Translations under genes and position numbers: made by a program
Part shown: positions 11,384-21,824 of the stretch, one piece after another
Numbering within the stretch: the first letter of the stretch is position 1
Layout: the number at the start of each line of letters is the position of its first letter
Source of the DNA: Corynespora cassiicola
Lineage: Eukaryota; Ascomycota; Dothideomycetes; Pleosporales; Corynesporascaceae
DNA length: 64,000 nt
NCBI GenBank assembly: GCA_022059125.1
Contig: JAEUWY010000023.1
Location: forward strand, 1,674,001-1,738,000
Direction of reading: 5' to 3'
Notes under the pieces: model-generated
Seen by the model: only the letters and a program-made list of their open reading frames with translations
The model's database searches: none
Told to the model about the DNA's origin: nothing

Positions 11384-12561
11384 TTACAAGCTCGCCTTCT
11401 CAATGCGCTTCCCGGTCTCGTCGAAATGAATCTGCTTGCCAGTGACCAAAGCCTCTTGGAGCCACGCTCCGATCTCGACTGCTTTGACGGCGTTCCTCAA
11501 TTTCATCGGAAGCGGGGTGTTGTCGAGGCAAGCATCGGTGAACTCATTGGCCTCCCTGACGAAAGCCATCTCAAATCTACCGTAATAGTGCGCAGGAACC
11601 TCCCTGGTGATACCGCCCGAGTGGTAGTAGTTCACCAAGCTATTCTGGGGGTTGAGGTTGACGCTCAACTTGCCCTCGGTGCCAATAATTTCGGTAACGT
11701 CTTCCTGGCCGTGCGCCATCATGCGAGAGCAGTAGTAGTGCGCGATCTTGCCATTCCAAAATTCAACAATGCCGACTGCATTGTCGTAGTCCTTGTGCTG
11801 CTTCAGTCCAGGCTGAACTGCGACAACGCCATGGGCGGAGATGGACTTGGGAACCACGTCGTCTCCGAAAAACCAGAGGGTAAGATCAATGTCGTGGACC
11901 GACATGTCGACAAAAACACCTCCAGACCATGCTGCATAGGCAACGAAGAACCCTGTTGTTTTTCTTTAGTCGCGGTTTGGAAAAAAAAAATTAGTTCTTG
12001 AAGGACGTACCGGAAGGATCATGCTTGTCGCAAGTCTGTGACCTCACAATAGTTGGCCTTCCGATGAGACCTTGCTCCACTTTGTTGTATGCGTCGCGGT
12101 AGCTGTCGTCGAATCGCCGCGAAAAGCCGCACATGACCTTGAGGTGGGGTCGCTTCTTCGCCGCTTCAACTACCTCCTTGCACTATCCTGACATCAGTTT
12201 CGTCGTCAGGGGTCCGAGTCATGAAGCGACTTACAACTTCGATGCTGGTAGACAATGGCTTCTCGCACAGCACGTGCAGATTCTTCTCCATGGCTTTGAT
12301 GGCCTCCTCGGCATGGACCGATGTTGCCGTTCCGATGACAACTGCATCCAGCCCCTGGTGCTCAAGCATCTTGTCATAGTTGTCATACAGGGTGACGCCA
12401 AATGGCTCTAGGTGCTGCTTGCCCCATTGAAGCTCGGCTGGGTCAGGGGAGAAGGCAGCGACCAGCTCAGCGCGAGGTGTCCGGTTCAAGAAGTTCAAGG
12501 CATGACGATGGCCCATGCGGCCGAGGCCAGCTGCTGCGACCTGAAGCTTCTTTGGTGCCAT
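11384..12561 (-). CDS. Gfo/Idh/MocA-family NAD(P)-dependent dehydrogenase
   Basis: Three exons (12235-12561, 12011-12182, 11384-11952) encode 355 residues. The N-terminal Rossmann fold shows GLGRMGHRHA, and the family's CEKPLS motif with its catalytic-site lysine is present. The join after exon 1 gives STSIEV-CKEVVEAAKK and the next gives DPSG-FFVAYAAWSGG, both with frame kept. The segment GGVFVDMSVHDIDLTLWFFG is the substrate-binding region of the family and carries the expected Asp and His. The closest general resemblance is to inositol 2-dehydrogenase-like enzymes, which fits the inositol-type transporter at 21.8 kb, but other sugars are possible. The start MAPKKLQ is preferred over an upstream in-frame ATG at 12618 because the Rossmann strand follows directly. 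Confidence 0.85.
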
Positions 12562-13815
12562 TGCCGGAGTGGATTTGGAAATGTGTAACAAGGGATTTGT
12601 CAAATCGAGATAAAACAAAAGAGAAGCCTAGAAATTGAGGCAGCAAATGGACCGATATTGGTTGTTTCTTCACCCAAATGCGCAAGTGGGCAGGGCGAGC
12701 GATGGTGAACAAGTCTACACCCGTAAGGAGAAGCCATTTTTATAAAATTTTCGCGATAAACTATGGAGGTTTTCCCATCTCTCGGAGGAGGTTTTCGCAT
12801 CTGTCAACAGCGTCGCTGATTGGCGATTGTTGCAACCTCGGGGGAGGTTTTTGCTGGCGTGTGGGCGGCGTGGGGTACCCCAAGAGTTCTCAGCGCATGG
12901 TGCCGTAGGCGGTCAGTTCCGGAGGAGGTTTTTGAGAGTACGACCGCGGTGGGCTGTGTACAGTGCGGTTGGCGACTTTATCTCGGAGGAGGTTTTTGCA
13001 GCTCGGAGGAGGTTTTTGCTGGTGCAGTAAGCAAAACGTCACGCGCCGAATCGCTGCATCCGTGTCCACAATCGTGCATCTAAAAGGCAACGCTAATCCA
13101 TCCCATAGAGCAACAGATGGAATTGAGATAGCTGAGAGCATATATCGAGATATATGAGAGGCAGCATCTCCCTTCAAAAGTCTTCGAGGCAGTGTCTTTT
13201 TTGCTAAACGAACTCCTCGGATCTCGAAACTAGGGCCAGAAATGACGGCATAGTCTGAGCTCTCCACCGCTCCTAGATGCACGGGTGGCTCTTCCTCGGC
13301 GCCACCGAACTAAGGGTGGCGCGCACGGCTATTTAATTTGCACCAACATGGCAGGACGGAGCGTCTTGCTAGATGCGGACAAGATCTCGACTTTCGGGCC
13401 CGCCATCGCTGCATACCTTCTCCATTGGCCTGCAGTCGACACTGCGACGTCTCATCGGAACCGTACGAGCCAGCGTCTGCTCCCAAGCATCTATATGCGC
13501 GCTGCGGGGTCATGCCGCCCCATCAGCCCTAGTGGGTGGCATCTCGTCAAAAGCAGTTCGGTTTCCCGCAGTCCAATGTAGCAATCATTCTATCCTCATT
13601 CCACAGACACGTCTCATCGCGAAAGAAAGAAGGGATGCGGCAACGAAGCGGCTGGTACGACTCCCCGGATCTCCACACGGCGGCGCTAATTGGATGACAG
13701 CAAAGCCTGTCGTGAACGTCACATCAAATGTATGCCTTACCAGAGCTCCTATCCAACTGTTGCTCCTCCCAGAGTAACGGTTGATCTCAGCATTGACCAT
13801 TGCTGAGCCCTCCAG
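12562..13815. other. Intergenic region between dehydrogenase and second regulator
   Basis: About 1.25 kb between divergent genes. Besides the repeat array it contains only short open frames without family features. The missing 5' exon of the downstream regulator should lie here, but no segment offers a plausible C-x2-C zinc half-site. Confidence 0.5.
12762..13020. repeat. Array of CTCGGAGGAGGTTTTTGC-like elements
   Basis: Five clear copies and one partial copy of an 18-bp direct repeat lie in the upstream region of the dehydrogenase: partial at 12762-12780, then 12781-12800, 12837-12857, 12918-12937, 12982-13000 and 13001-13020. The last two are adjacent. The constant core is GGAGGTTTT, usually as CGGAGGAGGTTTTTG. 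Spacers between copies are unrelated, so this is not a simple microsatellite. A cis-regulatory array or decayed minisatellite is possible. Confidence 0.7.
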
Positions 13816-15688
13816 GCGTCAAACTCCGTGATTCCGAAAAATGCAAGTACTGTACCGAGCGTAAGCGTCCCTGCATCAGGGGTAACGCTTTTCGCTTCCG
13901 TCCCGTCACTGCTGTCAAGTTCAATGCGGGGGAGGATGTCGGCTCCGCTGAGCAGTCCCTAGAGTTCCGCGGGAACCAGACATGGGTTGCTATTCCGAAT
14001 TCATGTGGGTCTGCTGCCAACATCTCAATCGGATGAGTGATCATTGGCTGACTATGTGAGAATTAGTACGCTTCGTGCCTCCGAATACGGACGGTGACGA
14101 GGCAGCAGCCCTTGAGGCAGAGGCAGAGCCCGAGTCGGCTTCAGATGATTCGACCCAAGCTTTACAACCGACAGTGGATGGTACCTTTGACGAGGTGGAG
14201 ATATTCTCCTATCCCGATCGCTCGGCTTTTCAACCGCTCCAGAGAACAGATTCCCATGGCTCACAAGACATCTCCACAGTCGGTGGGCTGGAGTCCGGCA
14301 CCGACTTACCGCTTATTCCCCATATTGACATTGGCACATCATCACAACATGTGATGGATGGCGCTGACCTCGCAATATACGACCGTGTTGTAAGGTCTAG
14401 GATCGATTCGTCTGACATACTATCAGAATCGTTAGGGTGGTCCAAGGCCTCTCACAACCTGTCCCCCGCCAACCTACACAACAATTCGCCATCTCTTCAT
14501 AGGAGTCCACACGAGACCAACTTTTCGCCCTTCTCCGGTTCGGCGTTCTCTCCAAGCGCCAGCCTACACCCGAAATGGCCTGTGAGCAATGAATATGAGG
14601 CTCGTCTTTTTCACCATTTCATCGTGCATTGCACGAACTGGATAGATGTATGCGATGCTCGCCGACATTTTGAGAAGGAGGTCCCCAAACGTGCTGCCCA
14701 TTTCTCTGTCATTCGCGATGGCATTTTTGGCCTTTCAGCGCGCCACTTGTGGCTCATGGGCAAGGTCAAGGAAGACCACTCCCAGCCATATGTCGACCAA
14801 TGCCTCCAGGCTCTGATAGTCGCCCTCGAGGACCCCCTGGCCCACTGGGACGAGAATTTCCTAGTAGCCGTGATTTTACTACGCTTACACGAAGAGATGG
14901 GCGAAGCCGACGAGCAGTGCCATCACTTCGGCACAGCCCGAATCCTAAACACAATCTCTTCCTTTGCCGCCGACGGCGGACTGCGAGAGTCTGCGAGCTG
15001 GGTCTCGCTGCGGCAGCACATTTACGTTTCACTCACCACACAGCAACCCATCAACCTCAGCCTCGAAAATTACCGCCATTCTTCCGTCTTTCGCGAGTTC
15101 GACGACGAGTCCTGGGCCAACAGGATCATCTTCCACTTCGCCACCATCCTGCAGCACGTCTTCGAAGACCACCCCGAGTCCAATACCTCCAGCTCCCTGA
15201 CCCGCGAAAAGTGGGCCGAGCTGGATGCAGACGTCGAAGAGTGGCACCAGACGAAGCCGTGGCACTTTGCGCCCTTCCACGTGGACCCCAGCGCGGGCAA
15301 GGAGTTCAAAACTTCGTGGCCGGAGATGTTCACGGCGAATGGCGTCATCGCTGTCGGGATGCAGTACTACCACCTGTGCAAGATTCTGCTCACCATCTAC
15401 TCGCCGAACTCGTCGCTGGTGGGGTTGGCGGGCGTGCGGGCCCGCAGGACGACGGATGCCACGATTCGCCAGCACATTCGAATCACCATCGGGTATGGAG
15501 TCACAAACTCGCACTGTGGGAATGCCATGTTTCAAGGGAGTCATATTCTCAGCGCGTGCGGTGCGTATATAGTGGACAAGCGGGAGCAGTCCTCGTGCAT
15601 TGCGTATTTGAAGGGCCTGCAGAAGGTGATTGGGTGGCGGACGGATAAAGTGGTGACCGACCTGCTGGAGCAGTGGCGGATTGAATAG
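13816..15688 (+). CDS. ARCA-like fungal regulator with incomplete Zn2Cys6 motif; 5' end unresolved
   Basis: Two exons are supported: 13816-14004 and 14067-15688, joined over a 62-nt intron to give NQTWVAIPNS-LRFVPPNTDG. The first exon encodes CKYCTERKRPC, which matches the second half (C-x2-C-x6-C) of a fungal binuclear cluster, followed by the RFRPV and NQTWV-IP features of ARCA-like regulators. The first half is missing: upstream residues read VKLRD where VKCDE is expected, and no CxxC exon was found in the preceding 500 bp. The long second exon contains the conserved regulator domain (EARLFHHFIVHCTNWIDVCD, FGLSARHLW, HHFGTARILN). No ATG opens the first exon, so the true start is unknown. 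It may be a real gene with a distant exon or one that has lost DNA binding. Confidence 0.7.
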
Positions 15689-16085
15689 TTCGTGGAGCGT
15701 ATCAACCATGTCGCTTGATCCTGAAGCTAATGTGTCGTCAAGCACCTGGCCCAAGACGGTGGTATTCTGGCCTACGTTGATATTGCCAAGAAAGACGTAT
15801 ACTTTCTATTCGCCAATATAAATGTGCCGAGCATCATTTCTTTTCCTGAACGGGAGAGGGAGGGGCGGCGACGAGACTTAGTAAGTTCTTTAACGGGGAA
15901 TAGTATTGGTCTAACTTGCGCCGCAGGCACGGGTAAAATTTCCACCTCTGCCAAAAAAAGACGGCCGCCCTAATCATCAAAACTATCAAGCAATGCTAAA
16001 ACCCCATATGCTGCCGATTCTCGTAAGTCGGAGTCATCATGTACATCACACCCGTACGCTAAATTTCTACGCTAACCACTAAAAG
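15689..16085. other. Short convergent intergenic spacer
   Basis: About 400 bp between the ends of the regulator and the P450. No open frame or repeat of note; it should hold both 3' untranslated regions. Confidence 0.5.
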
Positions 16086-17733
16086 CTACCCACTGTTCGC
16101 AGACTTGAGGTCCCTTCTCCACACTTTAACAGGCATGGGCCCCAGGATCCAGTTCATCGTCTCTAGCCGCTCCATCTGCCAGTCCGGGCTGCTTAGCGCG
16201 AAGCCATACCTCCTCAACACGCTAGCTAGCACCACCGTCTGCTCGAGATACGAGATGTTGCGTCCGATGCAGCCCCTAGCACCCGCAGAAAACGCCAAAA
16301 AGTACGGCTGGAGGGACTTGCCCTCCTCGCCCAGCCACCGCTCTGGGATGTACTTGTCTGCCTGGGGGAAGATGGCCTCGTCGCGGTGAGCCACGAACGC
16401 GGACATGGCCACCGAGACGCCGCCTGGGATGTAGTCGCCGAGGATGTTGGTCCCCTCTGCGGGCGTCTCACGGGGGAGGCCGTGGGGCGTGGGAGGGAAG
16501 AGGCGGAGCGACTCGTCGAGACAGGCGCGCAGGTACGGCAGGTGCTTTACCTTGTCGTATGCAATGACACCGTTTTCATCATCCTCATCTTCATCACCAA
16601 GTGCACTGTCAATCTCCTCGACCGCCCTCTCCATGATCTTCGGGTTCTTGATGAGCTGGTACAGCACGTTGGCCATGGCGATGGCCGTCGTGGCCGACCC
16701 TGCGTTCATCATGATGCTGACTTCGGCAACGATCTCGCCCCACTCGAGATTGTTGGCGTGTCCGTTCTTGTCCTCCATCAGCGCCTGGAAGAAGTCGTCG
16801 AGCTTCTCGCCCGCGCGGTACCGCTGCAGGCGGCGGTGGGAGAGCTCGACGGGGATGCCCTCCCAGTCCCGCGCGTAGTTGCCCATGCGGCCGTAGAACG
16901 GGATGATGTTGGAGATCTTGTTGATGAAGGAATACCACTCGTACGGCCACATGAGCAGAGACTGCTTCCGAGCGTTCTGGTACAGGCACGGCCTGAAGTC
17001 GCACTCGTACGTCGACCCGTCGAGCCGCCGGCCGGTAACGCGGTCGTGGCCCCGGTCGAGGAAGCCGAGCTTCTCAGAAAGCCCAATATCGGCGATGGCG
17101 TCGAGCGTGAAGAAGTTGGACCATTTTCGGTAATCGAGGTTGACTTCTTCGGACTTGGGGAGCTGGCCCGGGGCGAGGGGCGTCGTGCAACACTGGTCCA
17201 TGTGCTTGATGAGCTTCTCCGTCTTGTCGGCCACCTTATGCTCCCATCCTTCGAGGTTCTTGATGGCGTAGGCAGAGCTCAGAAGCTTCCTCTTGCGAGC
17301 ATGGTCATGTTTGTCGATGACATCGGCGAGGTGGTAATGTGAGCCTGCCGTGATGATATAGGAAGTGTCCTTGGTGCAAGGAGTGTTGTGGCCGTAAATA
17401 TCCTTGATCGCCCGCAGGTCGCCATACGACAGAGAGTTGGGCCCCGTGCGGATCACAGGATATTTTTTATGGAGCTTGGCGAGGTATGTAGACCTAGCGC
17501 CTCCGTGTGCCAAGATCATGAAGGGAATGGATGATATTCCCGACAGAGGATGCATATTGGGGTAGCGTCGGAGGCCTGGGCACGTTAGTCTCAATCCAGA
17601 ATTGCGACGAGGGGAGTATCGACATACCATTTACATCTCGAAAGTAAACAACAACTGGGTAGACGACAAAGTACAGGAGTGCACAGGCGCCCAGTGCAGC
17701 TGCATAGGGCGTTGTGATCATGGCAACGGCCAT
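16086..17733 (-). CDS. Cytochrome P450 monooxygenase
   Basis: Two exons (17628-17733, 16086-17575) encode 531 residues. The first exon holds the N-terminal membrane anchor (ALGACALLYFVVYPVVVYF), placing the enzyme in the endoplasmic reticulum. The join gives FRDVN-GLRRYPNMHPLSG, the usual proline/glycine hinge. Core motifs follow in order: an I-helix segment NAGSATTAIA, ESLRLFPP (ExxR), PERW, and the haem loop FSAGARGCIGRN with the cysteine near residue 468. The tail EtMNWILGPMPVKVWRR resembles fungal enzymes commonly annotated benzoate 4-monooxygenase-like, though that label is often only homology. The reading frame is open further upstream, but the anchor right after this ATG supports the chosen start. 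It is divergent from a P450 reductase. Confidence 0.9.
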
Positions 17734-18401
17734 TTTGGCGAAGACGTGAAAAAGGTAGAGAGACGTGTGAATGAGCTTCCGACGAGGCCGTGGTCTGGAT
17801 TGATATATCTGTTTACGCCACACCCTTCTCTTAAAACCATCCTTTCCTCCAACAACGCGGCCCAATGAATGCAATAATGGCCCATTTTGTGTGTGTGAAA
17901 CGAACGCGAGAGCGACTGGAAATAGAAGGCATCGGAGAACTTTACTCGATCGGCACTCTGAGGTCACTGGATGCACCAAGCGAGGCGCTGACGTGGGGGA
18001 ATTGTGGGGTATTCGCGGGGTTGGGTCGCGGCGAAATATCCATCTAGTTCGTCCTGGTATCCCCAGATAGCGTTTTGTTCCATATATGGTCCGCACGCAC
18101 ACCTGTGGTTCCAGGTTGGGAAATTCGGGTGATGTTCTGCATGAGTGTGGGTCTGGCCGTCGTCCCGTGGTGCATATCCTGATGGCCGGGCTTTCTTCCA
18201 AGCCCCCCTGCACGTAGTCGAAGGCTTCGCTACGGCAGTTCCACATTTCTAGCCAGTCGAGGGGATTACGCTTTATGGCAGTGAGCTCCGACGACTTCCA
18301 GAGTTCGAAGCACGACGCCCCAATGGATCTTGATGTCGTATATCAGAAGAGCAAACCACTCGATGGCTTGTCCCCAGCCATCCTGCGCTTCCTAGGCAAT
18401 C
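17734..18401. promoter_or_regulatory. Divergent promoter between P450 and P450 reductase
   Basis: The 668 bp between the two starts contain no convincing gene. The two products are redox partners, so a shared promoter gives a simple route to co-expression. No named factor site was recognised. Confidence 0.55.
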
Positions 18402-20537
18402 ATGGACTCGTTCAATATTCCTATTGATATCTCTGAGTTGCAATCAACCCTAAATCCACTCCTCAAGAGCCTTGAGAAGGCCCCCATTCTTCAAAATCTC
18501 AAACCAGCGACAACTGCAGATGGCGTCGCGCTCTTCCTCTTCTTTCTTTCTGCCATAGGATACCTTTCGCGTGGGCGCGTTTGGGACAAGCCGGATCCGA
18601 ATTATAAGGTCTATTTTGAGAGGCCGCAAGTCCTAGATGGAGCTTCAAGCAGCAAGACAGCGGCCACCCGCAACATTGCGCAGCGCCTGGACGAAGGCAA
18701 CTATCAGTGCGTGATATTCTGGGGCTCGCAGTCAGGCACCTCGGAGCGCTTCGCCGAGACTCTAGCAAGCGAATGCGTTTCATACTTTGGCATCAACGCT
18801 TTGTCGGCCGATCTGTCCGACTACGACGCCGAGTCTATCACGGCCATCCCGAGTGGGAAATTCGCCATCTTCATCCTGAGCACGTATGGCGAGGGAGACC
18901 CCAGCGACAACACTGCTGGTCTTTGGGACTGGATCAAAAAGATCAAAGACAACCAGGTCCAAGTTAATGGGCTGCGATACCTTGCTCTTGGCCTCGGAAA
19001 CAGCAATTACAAGTACTACAACCGCGTCCTTGATGTTGTAGCCGATGCATTCGATGCTGCAGGGGCAACCGCCCTTATCCCGAGGCAAAAGGCCGACGAT
19101 GCCAATGGGGGAACCGAAGAAGATTTCCAATCCTGGAAAGACGATGTTTTTTCTCTGTTCCGAAGTATGGGGTATGAAGAAAAGGACGTCGAATACCAGC
19201 CCACCATCGACATCCAGTTCTCGCCAGATGCCAAGGAGGTCGAAAGCAGTGTCTCCGTCCACCACCAACAGACCAACACGTCTTCTTCTATCGTTCCGCT
19301 ATCGGTCCGAAACTCTCGTGAATTATTCACTGCTGGCGATCGCAATTGCCTCCACCTGGAGCTCGATCTTGCTCACCACGAAGTGGGCTACAAGACCGGA
19401 GATCATCTCGGTGTATGGCCATGCAATCCCGAGGAAGAGATTGAGGATTTGCTCAGCGCTTTGGGTTTGCAATCGCGTAGAAAGGACGTGTTCACAGTCA
19501 CGGCATTGAACGAGGCTACTGGGAAGCCCAAGGTCCCATCGCCCACCAGCCTAGAAGCAGCTTTCCGCCATCATCTCGAGATTTGCGCCCCAGTCTCGCG
19601 CAAGACCTTCCTGCATCTTGCACAGTTTGCCCCAACTGCAGAGGCGAAGACAACTCTTCTCCACTACGGCAAGAGCCGCGAACAGTACGAAAGGCTGACT
19701 TCCTCAACCCACATCACCTTCGCGCGACTCTTGCACCTCGCAAGCCCCTCCGCACCATGGACCTCCCTCCCCCTCTCCTTCGTCATCGAAAACCTCCTCG
19801 CCCTCCAGCCAAGATACTACTCCATCTCCTCCAGCTCCGTCATCTCCCCCCGCCGCATCGCCATCACCGCCCTCGTCGTCAACAAGCCGCTCGCCGGAGA
19901 GCAGCAACCCGCCATCCCGGGCCTGGCATCCAACTACCTCCTCTCCGCCACCAAGCTCCCCTCCCGCTCCGCCCTCCCCACGCCCTCGTTCCAGCACTCC
20001 GGCCAGAGCACCCCGGACGGCGGAAGGATATACGCCCACGTGCGCAAGTCCAAGTTCAAGCTCCCAATCACGTCTTCGACGCCCCTCATCCTCATCAGCG
20101 CGGGCACGGGCTTCGCCCCCTTCCGCGCCTTCCTCGCCGAGCGCGCGAAGCTGCACGCCATCGGGAAGCCCGTCGGGAAGATGCTGGTGTTCTTCGGGTG
20201 TCGGAGCGCGGAGTCGGATTTCATTTATCGCGATGAGCTGGAGAGGTTGAAGGAGACGCTTGGGGACAAGCTGGAGATTGTTACTGCGTTCTCGCGGGAT
20301 GGGGCGAGAAGGGTCTACGTCCAGGACCGGGTGGCCGAATGTGCAGGCAGGGTTATGGAGATGCTGGATGCTGGGGCGAACATGTATATTTGTGGCAAGG
20401 CGAGTATGGCCAGGGAGGTCGATATGAAGATTGAAGAGGCTGCTGTGAGGCAAAAAGGCATGGGTGAGTCGGAGGTCAAGGCTTGGACTGATGCTTTGAA
20501 GAAGCGTGGAAAGTGGAGGGCAGATGTATGGGGTTGA
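18402..20537 (+). CDS. NADPH-cytochrome P450 reductase
   Basis: A single-exon 711-residue flavoprotein of normal length. A membrane segment lies at residues about 40-60 (GVALFLFFLSAIGYL). The FMN domain follows with FWGSQSGTSERFAETLA, STYGEGDPSDN and LGLGNSNYKYYN. The FAD domain carries PRYYSISSSS, and the NADPH domain carries SAGTGFAPFRAF, FFGCRSAESDFIY and YICGKASMAREV. The C terminus DVWG retains the tryptophan near the end that stacks on FAD. It passes electrons from NADPH to P450s at the endoplasmic reticulum. Ascomycetes usually keep a housekeeping reductase elsewhere; placement beside a P450 suggests this may be a second, partner-specific copy, which is inference. Confidence 0.93.
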   Translation: MDSFNIPIDISELQSTLNPLLKSLEKAPILQNLKPATTADGVALFLFFLSAIGYLSRGRVWDKPDPNYKVYFERPQVLDGASSSKTAATRNIAQRLDEGNYQCVIFWGSQSGTSERFAETLASECVSYFGINALSADLSDYDAESITAIPSGKFAIFILSTYGEGDPSDNTAGLWDWIKKIKDNQVQVNGLRYLALGLGNSNYKYYNRVLDVVADAFDAAGATALIPRQKADDANGGTEEDFQSWKDDVFSLFRSMGYEEKDVEYQPTIDIQFSPDAKEVESSVSVHHQQTNTSSSIVPLSVRNSRELFTAGDRNCLHLELDLAHHEVGYKTGDHLGVWPCNPEEEIEDLLSALGLQSRRKDVFTVTALNEATGKPKVPSPTSLEAAFRHHLEICAPVSRKTFLHLAQFAPTAEAKTTLLHYGKSREQYERLTSSTHITFARLLHLASPSAPWTSLPLSFVIENLLALQPRYYSISSSSVISPRRIAITALVVNKPLAGEQQPAIPGLASNYLLSATKLPSRSALPTPSFQHSGQSTPDGGRIYAHVRKSKFKLPITSSTPLILISAGTGFAPFRAFLAERAKLHAIGKPVGKMLVFFGCRSAESDFIYRDELERLKETLGDKLEIVTAFSRDGARRVYVQDRVAECAGRVMEMLDAGANMYICGKASMAREVDMKIEEAAVRQKGMGESEVKAWTDALKKRGKWRADVWG

Positions 20538-21824
20538 GATATCATTGAAACCTCTATAGAGAATCATTTATATTGCTTTTCTACAATTCCAGTAGCCTCG
20601 GGTGTCTCAATATCTGATGATGGTGGTGTGATACCAAATATGTTGCGTCTGATTTAACAGTGGATTACTCCTTGTCATGACAAGGAAGGATTTAGTTCCA
20701 TCATTGAAGAGCTTAATTCGGTTGGCATGTAAGCGTACGAAAGATCATAAAGAGGGCTCCACTACATGCCTGGTTATACTGTGATCTCATCCCTTCATTC
20801 CCTCTTGATCATCGAGCCTTGTCCTGCCGCGTCACTCTTCGGTGCCTTCGCTTTCCTCGTGCCGGATTTTTTGCTCCTATCATGAAGAGTTGTGCCGTTG
20901 CCCTCCACTTCCCGCAATTGCCCGAGCTCCACCTAACGCGTTATAAGATGGGCCTTGTCTCTACGCCTCAAAGATTGACGGTCACTGCCAACTTGAAATT
21001 ATCGTAAAACCGGGACATGACGTAAACTGAGGGTCGTTTCTAGAAGATATCGGCTTTTGAACACCCCTGGCCGGAGTATTGGCATACACGAACGCGGAGC
21101 CATGGTGTTGAGCGCAGCACAAGGAAAGAAAGCGAGGCCAAAATGCGAGGAAACCTTCTCTTTCGAGCGAGCCCCATCCGTGTTCTGGCCAGCCTCTGCA
21201 CCCAGCTCCGCGTTTCTCAACGTGGCACTGAATCCCGCGGGCTGCTTTCCGACCAGAACGCTACCCATGCCAAGCCCCTCCTCTCCAATCAGACGTCATC
21301 CATTTCGCTTCTCGACCATGCCCACCCGCTCCAGCCAATCTCAGCTGGCTGATTGCCTCAGATCTAGCCCCAGAGGACCTCCTCGACTAGGAGCGGGCAC
21401 GTCGTCGGGAACGACCACACACGTCACTTGGTACGGCATCCGCGCCGAGCCAGGCTTCCCCAGACGGCTCGCATTTCCCCCAGGTTTCGCCTCTTGATGT
21501 TTGCGGAGAAGGCGTCGGCGCGGGACAGGCTAACGGGAAGCATGGCAGTCCCAACATGGCAACTCGTGAAATGCCTCAGGGCCCGGGGTAGAAGGCGTTC
21601 TCATCATCTGCGCATATGGCCGACAGGAATTTGCATAAGTAGGCCTTGATCTCCCGGTGGGATTCGAATCATCAACCCAGTCTTCACTGGCGAGACGAAT
21701 AAACTCACTTCTTCTTCTCTTGAGGTCCTTGTCTGACGTCTCAGAGTCGTCGAGCCCACTAACCCTTTTGGTACGGACGATTCGGCCGGCTTCGAAAAAA
21801 AAAAAACTTAGAAAATTCGACATC
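20538..21824. other. Intergenic region upstream of inositol-type transporter
   Basis: About 1.3 kb with only short open frames of biased composition. A run of twelve A residues lies about 20 bp before the downstream start codon. I see no gene. Confidence 0.5.

Noticed and set aside
14749..15648. 299-codon frame within the second regulator
   Set aside because: Overlaps the conserved regulator domain in another frame and is Arg/His-rich.
16386..17342. 318-codon plus-strand frame antisense to the P450
   Set aside because: The P450 frame carries all family motifs; the antisense frame is a codon-bias shadow.
21650..21700. GATTCGAATC-containing segment resembling a tRNA B box
   Set aside because: The flanking bases do not form a T stem on either strand and no anticodon or acceptor stem was found.
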